Of a stretch of DNA of 64,000 nt, positions 59,152-64,000 are shown piece by piece. The notes beneath the pieces are model-generated. The model did not search any database, had not been told where the DNA came from, and saw only the letters and a program-made list of their open reading frames with translations. A program made the translations under genes and the position numbers. Source of the stretch: Pullichristensenella sp963930055. Lineage in GTDB: Bacteria; Bacillota; Clostridia; Christensenellales; Aristaeellaceae. Position 1 is the first letter of the stretch. Every line of letters begins with the position of its first letter. The stretch spans positions 434,001 to 498,000 of the forward strand of contig CAWVKS010000008.1 of NCBI GenBank assembly GCA_963930055.1. Direction: 5' to 3'.

Positions 59152-60333
59152 ATGAAAAAGACTTTTGTGGCAATGCTTCTGGCCGTCGTCATGGCGCTGA
59201 CCATGGCGGGCGGCGCCCTCGCCGAGGAAACCGCGGCGGTCAAGGTCGGCCTGATCGGCCCGATGACCGGCGACGCCGCCAGCTACGGCGTGTCCGTCGC
59301 GCAGGGCGCGGAGCTGGCTGTGGGCGAAGTCAACGCGCTGGGCGGCGTGCAGCTCGAGCTCAACGTGCAGGACGACGAGCACGACCCGGAAATGTCCGTC
59401 AATGCCTATAATACGCTTTGGGACTGGGGCGCGCAGATGATCATCGGCACCGTCACCACCTCCCCGTGCATCGCCGTGGCCGCCGAGGCCTACAACGACC
59501 GCATGTTCATGCTCACCCCGTCGGCCTCGTCCACGGACGTCATCGCCGATAAGGACAACGTCTACCAGATCTGCTTCACCGACCCGGCGCAGGGCTCCGC
59601 TTCGGCGCAGTACATCGCCGAGCACGGCCTGGCCACCAAGGTCGCCGTGATCTACAACAACGCCGACGCCTACTCCACCGGCATCTATCAGACCTTCGAG
59701 GCAGAGGCGGCCGAGTTGGGTCTGGAGGTCGTCGCCGTGGCCACCTTCACCAACGAGACCACCGACTTCTCCGTGCAGCTGACGCAGGCGCGCGAGGCCG
59801 GCGCGGAGCTGGTGTTCCTGCCCATCTACTACACGCCCGCGTCGATGATCCTCCAGCAGGCCGCGAACATGGAGTTCAAGCCCATCTTCTTCGGCGTGGA
59901 CGGCATGGACGGCATCCTCAACATCGAGGGCTTCGACACTTCCCTGGCCGAGGGCGTGATGCTGCTCACCCCCTTCTCCGCCGACGCCACCGATGAACTG
60001 ACCGTCAACTTCGTCACGAACTACGAAGCCGCCTACGGCGCGACGCCCGACCAGTTCGCCGCCGACGCCTACGACGCGGTCTACACCATCTACGCCGCCA
60101 TCAACGCCGCCGGCATCACCGCCGACATGCCCACCGAGGAGTGCTGCGATCTGCTCATCGAGGCCATGCAGGGCCTGGAGATCGAAGGCGTGACCGGCAC
60201 CATGACCTGGGACGCCACCGGCGCGGTCACCAAGAACCCGACCGCCGTGCGCATCGAGAACGGCGTCTACGTCGGCTTTGACGTGGACGGCGCCGCCGGG
60301 GAAGCTCCCGCCGAGGAAGCCGCCGCGGAATGA
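59152..60333 (+). CDS. livK: HAAT ABC importer substrate-binding protein
   Basis: 393-residue LivK-type protein. Signal peptide (FVAMLLAVVMALTMAGGALAE) without lipobox. VKVGLIGPMTGDAASYGVSV and DEHDPEMSVNAYNTLWDWGAQ fit the family. The C-terminus has an acidic Ala/Glu tail (GEAPAEEAAAE) that may be a spacer. ATG 59152 is chosen because AAGGAGG is directly upstream; the longer frame has no such site. Confidence 0.9.
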   Translation: MKKTFVAMLLAVVMALTMAGGALAEETAAVKVGLIGPMTGDAASYGVSVAQGAELAVGEVNALGGVQLELNVQDDEHDPEMSVNAYNTLWDWGAQMIIGTVTTSPCIAVAAEAYNDRMFMLTPSASSTDVIADKDNVYQICFTDPAQGSASAQYIAEHGLATKVAVIYNNADAYSTGIYQTFEAEAAELGLEVVAVATFTNETTDFSVQLTQAREAGAELVFLPIYYTPASMILQQAANMEFKPIFFGVDGMDGILNIEGFDTSLAEGVMLLTPFSADATDELTVNFVTNYEAAYGATPDQFAADAYDAVYTIYAAINAAGITADMPTEECCDLLIEAMQGLEIEGVTGTMTWDATGAVTKNPTAVRIENGVYVGFDVDGAAGEAPAEEAAAE

Positions 60334-60348
60334 TCTGAGCGCATTTTT

Positions 60349-60375
60349 GCCCGGCTCCGGTCTCCGGGGCCGGGC
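60349..60375 (+). terminator. Hairpin after livK
   Basis: 12-bp GC stem GCCCGGCTCCGG / CCGGGGCCGGGC (one wobble) with a 3-nt loop, followed by TTTC. Likely leaky terminator. Confidence 0.55.
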
Positions 60376-60413
60376 TTTCGGGATTTTATGATCCCTGCGC
60401 CCGCTCGGGCGCT

Positions 60414-60453
60414 CAACGGCGATCGGCCGCGCGAATACGACGGATCGCCGTTG
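60414..60453 (+). repeat. Inverted repeat upstream of livH
   Basis: CAACGGCGATC (60414-60424) and GATCGCCGTTG (60443-60453), perfect 11-bp arms around 18 nt. A second RNA hairpin in the livK-livH gap. Confidence 0.5.
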
Positions 60454-60509
60454 GTCGCTTGAATGGACGCATGAACAAAGCGGCGCGCCGCCGCAGGGGG
60501 TGGAAGCCT

Positions 60510-61394
60510 ATGACCTTGTTCCTTTCCTATCTTATCAACGGCATAAGCCTCGGCAGTATCTACGCCATCATCGCACTGGGCTATACGATGGTGTACGGCA
60601 TCGCCCGCATGCTGAACTTCGCCCACGGCGACGTCATCATGGTCGGCGCGTATGTCTGCTTCTGCGTCACGCAGTACCTCGGCATGCCCGCGGCGGTGGG
60701 CGTGCTGGCGGCCATGGTGGCCTGCACGGCGCTGGGCGTGACCATCGAGCGCCTGGCCTACCGCCCCCTGCGGCAGGCGGCCTCTTTGGCCGTGCTCATC
60801 ACCGCCATCGGCATGAGCTACCTTCTGCAGAATCTGGCGCTGCTCATCTGGGGCCCGAACCCCAAGAGCTTTGCTTCCGTGGTGAGCATCGGCTCCATCT
60901 CCCTGTTTGACGGCGCGCTGCTCATCAGCGGCGAGACCATCGTCACGGTGCTTGCCAACATCGTCATCATGCTGGCGCTGACGCAGTTCACCGGCCGCAC
61001 GAAGATGGGCAAGGCCATGCGCGCCGTGTCTGAGGACCGCGGCGCGGCGGAGCTGATGGGCATCAACGTCAACCACACCATCGCCCTGACGTTCGCCATC
61101 GGCTCGGCGCTGGCGGCCATCGCGGGCGCGCTTCTGTGCTCCTCCTATCCCACGCTGCAGCCCACCACCGGCTCCATGCCGGGCATCAAGGCCTTCACCG
61201 CGGCGGTGTTCGGCGGCATCGGCTCCATCCCCGGGGCGATGATCGGCGGCATCCTCCTGGGCGTGATCGAGATCCTCGGCCGCGCCTACGTGTCCACGGA
61301 ACTGGGCGACGCCTTTGTGTTCGCCGTGCTCATCGTCGTGCTGCTTGTCAAGCCCACCGGCCTTCTTGGCAAGAAGGTCAGCGAGAAAGTGTGA
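60510..61394 (+). CDS. livH: HAAT permease LivH type
   Basis: 294-residue permease. LivH N-terminus ALGYTMVYGIARMLNFAHGDV, middle loop SEDRGAAELMGINVNHT, C-terminal GGIGSIPGAMIGG and KPTGLLGKKVSEKV. ATG 60510 follows GGGGGTGGAAG; the earlier ATG 60459 gives an unusual Arg-rich extension and is less likely. Confidence 0.93.
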   Translation: MTLFLSYLINGISLGSIYAIIALGYTMVYGIARMLNFAHGDVIMVGAYVCFCVTQYLGMPAAVGVLAAMVACTALGVTIERLAYRPLRQAASLAVLITAIGMSYLLQNLALLIWGPNPKSFASVVSIGSISLFDGALLISGETIVTVLANIVIMLALTQFTGRTKMGKAMRAVSEDRGAAELMGINVNHTIALTFAIGSALAAIAGALLCSSYPTLQPTTGSMPGIKAFTAAVFGGIGSIPGAMIGGILLGVIEILGRAYVSTELGDAFVFAVLIVVLLVKPTGLLGKKVSEKV

Positions 61395-61404
61395 GGTGAG
61401 ACGC

Positions 61405-62454
61405 ATGAAATTGAAACGATCTACAGTCAATAACCTCATCGCCTACGGCATCGTCATCGCGGCGTTCATCGTCTGCCAGAGCATGATCGGCGCCGGGGCC
61501 ATGTCGCGTTCCCTGCGCGGCCAGCTGGTGCCCATTTGCGTCTATGTCGTCATGGCCGTGTCCTTGAACCTCACGGTGGGCATCTCGGGCGAGCTAAGCC
61601 TCGGCCACGCCGGCTTTATGAGCGTGGGCGCGTTTTCCGGCATCGTCGCCGCCACCTGGATGGAGAGCGCCTTTGCCATGGAAAACGACGTTGTGCGCCT
61701 GCTGCTGGCCATGGTGGTGGGCGGCGTGTTCGCCGGCATCGCCGGCGTCATCATCGGCGTGCCGGTGCTCAGGCTGCGCGGCGACTATCTGGCCATTGTC
61801 ACGCTGGCCTTTGGCGAGATCATCCGCAACGTGCTCAACTGCGTCTATATCTCCGTGGACGCGGGGCGCGTGTACTTTGCCTTCAACAGCCCGCAGTTGC
61901 CCGGCAAACTGGTGCTCAACGGCCCCGCGGGGGCGACGGGCGTGAGCCGCATTTCCACGTTTGTCATCGGTTTCGTGCTCATCCTCTTTACGCTCTTCGT
62001 GGTGCTCAATCTCATCAACAGCCGTTCCGGCCGGGCGATCATGGCCTGCCGCGACAGCCGCATCGCCGCCGAGTCCGTGGGCATCAACATCACCAAGTAC
62101 CGCATGATGGCCTTCGTCACTTCCGCGGTGCTGGCAGGCATGGCGGGCGCGCTCTATGGCCTCAACTACTCCACGGTCACGGCCGCGAAGTTCGATTTCA
62201 ACACCTCCATACTCGTGCTGGTGTTCGTGGTGCTGGGCGGCATCGGCAACATCTGGGGCTCGATCATCGCCGCCACGCTTTTGACGGTGCTGCCCGAGCT
62301 TCTGCGCGGCTTCAGCGACTACCGCATGCTCGTCTACGCCGTGGTGCTGATCCTCGTCATGCTTTTGACGAACACGCCGGCCTCGCGCGCCTTCTTCGCG
62401 CGGCTTCTGCCCCATAAACGCGGCGAGGACGGGAAAGGAGGCGAGGCGGCATGA
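61405..62454 (+). CDS. livM: HAAT permease LivM type
   Basis: 349-residue permease. Landmarks: VAVSLNLTVGISGELSLGHAG-type stretch, ACRDSRIAAESVGINITKYR loop, GGIGNIWGSIIAA. ATG 61405 follows GTGAGGTGAGACGC. Stop overlaps the livG start (ATGA). Confidence 0.93.
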   Translation: MKLKRSTVNNLIAYGIVIAAFIVCQSMIGAGAMSRSLRGQLVPICVYVVMAVSLNLTVGISGELSLGHAGFMSVGAFSGIVAATWMESAFAMENDVVRLLLAMVVGGVFAGIAGVIIGVPVLRLRGDYLAIVTLAFGEIIRNVLNCVYISVDAGRVYFAFNSPQLPGKLVLNGPAGATGVSRISTFVIGFVLILFTLFVVLNLINSRSGRAIMACRDSRIAAESVGINITKYRMMAFVTSAVLAGMAGALYGLNYSTVTAAKFDFNTSILVLVFVVLGGIGNIWGSIIAATLLTVLPELLRGFSDYRMLVYAVVLILVMLLTNTPASRAFFARLLPHKRGEDGKGGEAA

Positions 62455-63305
62455 CGCAGAGAAGATCGACCACAAAAATGGTGCCCTTCCCCAGCCACAG
62501 CATCGTGCCCGAGCGCGATGTGGACAAGCTGCCCGTATTGGAAGCGAGGCACCTGGGCATCGAGTTCGGCGGCCTCAAGGCCGTGGAGGACTTCAACCTC
62601 ACCATCGGCAGAACGGAGATCGCCGGCCTCATCGGCCCCAACGGCGCGGGCAAGACCACGGTGTTCAACCTGCTGACCAAGGTCTACCAGCCCACCTCCG
62701 GCACCATCATGATCAACGGCAAGGACACCGCCGGCATGAACACCGTGCAGGCCAACAAACTGGGCGTGGCCCGCACGTTCCAGAACATCCGCCTCTTTGG
62801 CAACATGAGCGTGGAGGACAATGTGCGCATCGGGCTGCACAACCAGGTGCCCTACGGCATGTTCTCCGGCATCTTCCGCCTGCCGCGCTACTGGAAGCAG
62901 GAGAAAAAGCAGCACGAGCGCGCGCTGGAGCTTCTCTCCATCTTTGACATGCAGGACATGGCCGCCGCCAAGGCCGGCTCCCTGCCCTACGGCGCGCAGC
63001 GGCGGCTGGAGATCGTGCGCGCGCTGGCCACGAACCCCTCGCTGCTGCTCCTGGACGAGCCGGCGGCGGGCATGAACCCCCACGAGACGGAAGAATTGAT
63101 GGACAGCATCATCAAGATCCGCGATCAGTTCCAGATCGCCGTGATGCTCATTGAGCACGATATGAAACTGGTCATGGGCATCTGCGAGGGCATTTGCGTG
63201 CTCAATTACGGCCGCGTCATCGCCAAGGGCACGGCGGAAGAGATCCAGAAAAACCCCACCGTCATCGAGGCATATCTTGGCCGCAGAAAGGAGGACGCCC
63301 AGTGA
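62451..63305 (+). CDS. livG: HAAT ABC importer ATPase LivG type
   Basis: 284-residue ATPase. A 30-residue N-terminal extension (RRSTTKMVPFPSHSIVPERD) precedes the usual start of the domain. Walker A GPNGAGKTT, Q-loop RTFQNIRLFGNMSV, signature LPYGAQRRLEIVRAL, Walker B LLLDEPAAGMNP, switch LIEHDMKLVM. AAAGGAGG precedes the ATG. Confidence 0.94.
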   Translation: MTQRRSTTKMVPFPSHSIVPERDVDKLPVLEARHLGIEFGGLKAVEDFNLTIGRTEIAGLIGPNGAGKTTVFNLLTKVYQPTSGTIMINGKDTAGMNTVQANKLGVARTFQNIRLFGNMSVEDNVRIGLHNQVPYGMFSGIFRLPRYWKQEKKQHERALELLSIFDMQDMAAAKAGSLPYGAQRRLEIVRALATNPSLLLLDEPAAGMNPHETEELMDSIIKIRDQFQIAVMLIEHDMKLVMGICEGICVLNYGRVIAKGTAEEIQKNPTVIEAYLGRRKEDAQ

Positions 63306-64000
63306 GCCTGCTCAAAGTCGAGGACATGCACGTCTACTACGGCAATATACACGCCATCAAGGGCGTTTCCTTCGAGGTCAACGAAGGCGAGATCGTCACG
63401 CTTATCGGCGCCAACGGCGCGGGCAAGTCCACCACGCTCAACACCGTCGCCGGCCTGCTCAAGCCGCGCAGCGGCCAGGTGACCTTTAACGGCCAGAATA
63501 TCGTCGGCATGCCGGCCAGCAAGGTGGTTTCGCTGGGCATGGCGCTCTGCCCCGAAGGCCGGCGCGTGTTCCAGCAGATGACCGTGCGCGAAAACCTGGA
63601 AATGGGCGGCTTCACCCGCCCCGCCGGGGAGATCGCCGGTTCGCTCGACCACGTGTTCAAGCTCTTTCCGCGCCTCAAGGAGCGCGAAAAGCAGGTGGCC
63701 GGCACGCTCTCCGGCGGCGAACAGCAGATGCTGGCCATGGGCCGCGCCCTCATGGGCCGCCCGAAGCTGTTGATGCTGGACGAGCCGTCCATGGGCCTCG
63801 CGCCCAAGCTGGTCGACCAGATCTTCGACATCATTTCCGAACTGCACGCCGCCGGTACCACCATTTTGCTGGTGGAGCAGAACGCGCTGATGGCCCTGCA
63901 GGTGGCCTCGCGCGGCTACGTGCTGGAAACGGGTCGCATCACGCTCGCCGACGACGCCGACAAACTGCTCGTCAACGACAGCGTGCGCGCCGCCTATCTG
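63302..64000 (+). CDS. livF: HAAT ABC importer ATPase LivF type, cut by window end
   Basis: 233 codons visible from GTG 63302 (GTGA overlap with the livG stop; AAAGGAGGACGCCCA upstream). Walker A GANGAGKST, signature LSGGEQQMLAMGRAL, Walker B LMLDEPSMGLAP, switch VEQNALMAL. The last visible residues RAAYL are the usual LivF terminus, so only a few codons are missing. Confidence 0.93.
   Translation, partial: MSLLKVEDMHVYYGNIHAIKGVSFEVNEGEIVTLIGANGAGKSTTLNTVAGLLKPRSGQVTFNGQNIVGMPASKVVSLGMALCPEGRRVFQQMTVRENLEMGGFTRPAGEIAGSLDHVFKLFPRLKEREKQVAGTLSGGEQQMLAMGRALMGRPKLLMLDEPSMGLAPKLVDQIFDIISELHAAGTTILLVEQNALMALQVASRGYVLETGRITLADDADKLLVNDSVRAAYL

Noticed and set aside
1..64000. tRNA or rRNA genes
   Set aside because: No tRNA cloverleaf ending in the T-loop GGTTCGAATCC-type motif and no rRNA-like sequence was found by eye; a covariance search could still find one.

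Overview
The window reads as a stretch of chromosome from a high-GC anaerobic Clostridia-type gut bacterium, possibly Christensenellales-like. This is inferred from gene style: short signal peptides of the type MKKIL...AMAE, many five-gene HAAT (Liv-type) importers, LacI, AraC, GntR and SorC regulators beside plant-glycan genes, and sigma-A promoters with near-consensus TTGACA-N17-TATAAT boxes. I see no rRNA, tRNA or CRISPR array. Nearly all of the window is protein-coding, and its theme is uptake and breakdown of pentoses, pentosides, sugar acids and a cysteine or thiazoline source.

Layout. 1-3717 (-): a HAAT importer (binding protein, two permeases, an ATPase cut by the window edge). 3915-4937 (-): a zinc alcohol or polyol dehydrogenase. 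5064-5542: a broken large serine recombinase tail. 5685-9978 (-): an operon with KDG kinase, KDPG aldolase, an Old-Yellow-Enzyme-type reductase, a ketopantoate-reductase-like enzyme and a VOC protein. It shares divergent promoters with a (+) operon, 10159-18860, holding a VOC protein, SDR, complete HAAT importer (livH frameshifted), shikimate-dehydrogenase-like enzyme, Asp/Glu-racemase-like protein and mandelate-racemase-type enolase, followed by a GntR regulator. Together they look like import of a hydroxy or sugar acid, dehydration to a 2-keto-3-deoxy acid, phosphorylation and aldol cleavage.

19754-26311 is a xyloside module: PfkB kinase and xylose-isomerase-like protein (-), two translationally coupled AraC regulators (+) and a GH120 beta-xylosidase (+). 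26560-27588 is a LacI regulator. 27858-37979 (+) is one long unit with an SDR, an ATC-hydrolase-like protein, L-cysteine desulfidase, a dipeptide/oligopeptide importer and an S9 peptidase. 38068-41285 (-) is an SDR, GH51 arabinofuranosidase and SorC regulator operon. 41730-42754 is a LacI pseudogene with three lesions. 42929-46370 is a divergent group of a TIM-barrel isomerase, an SDR and three VOC proteins. 46714-53023 (-) is an operon of arabinose-isomerase-like protein, VOC, FGGY kinase, dehydrogenase, deoC and a second dehydrogenase, with its LacI regulator divergent at 53313-54365. 55121-58679 (+) is a ribose/xylose-type sugar importer, and 59152-64000 (+) a third HAAT importer cut by the window end.

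The most unusual signal is not a gene. A 191-bp sequence occurs twice, identical and inverted (46413-46603 and 54555-54745), bracketing the 46714-54365 pentose operon and its regulator. It lies at the 3' end of both divergent transcripts, folds into a plausible three-way-junction RNA, and has diverged relatives at 54362-54546 and 42809-42870 that keep the hairpin with changed sequence. Copy A also sits between two exact 36-bp copies of a terminator hairpin.
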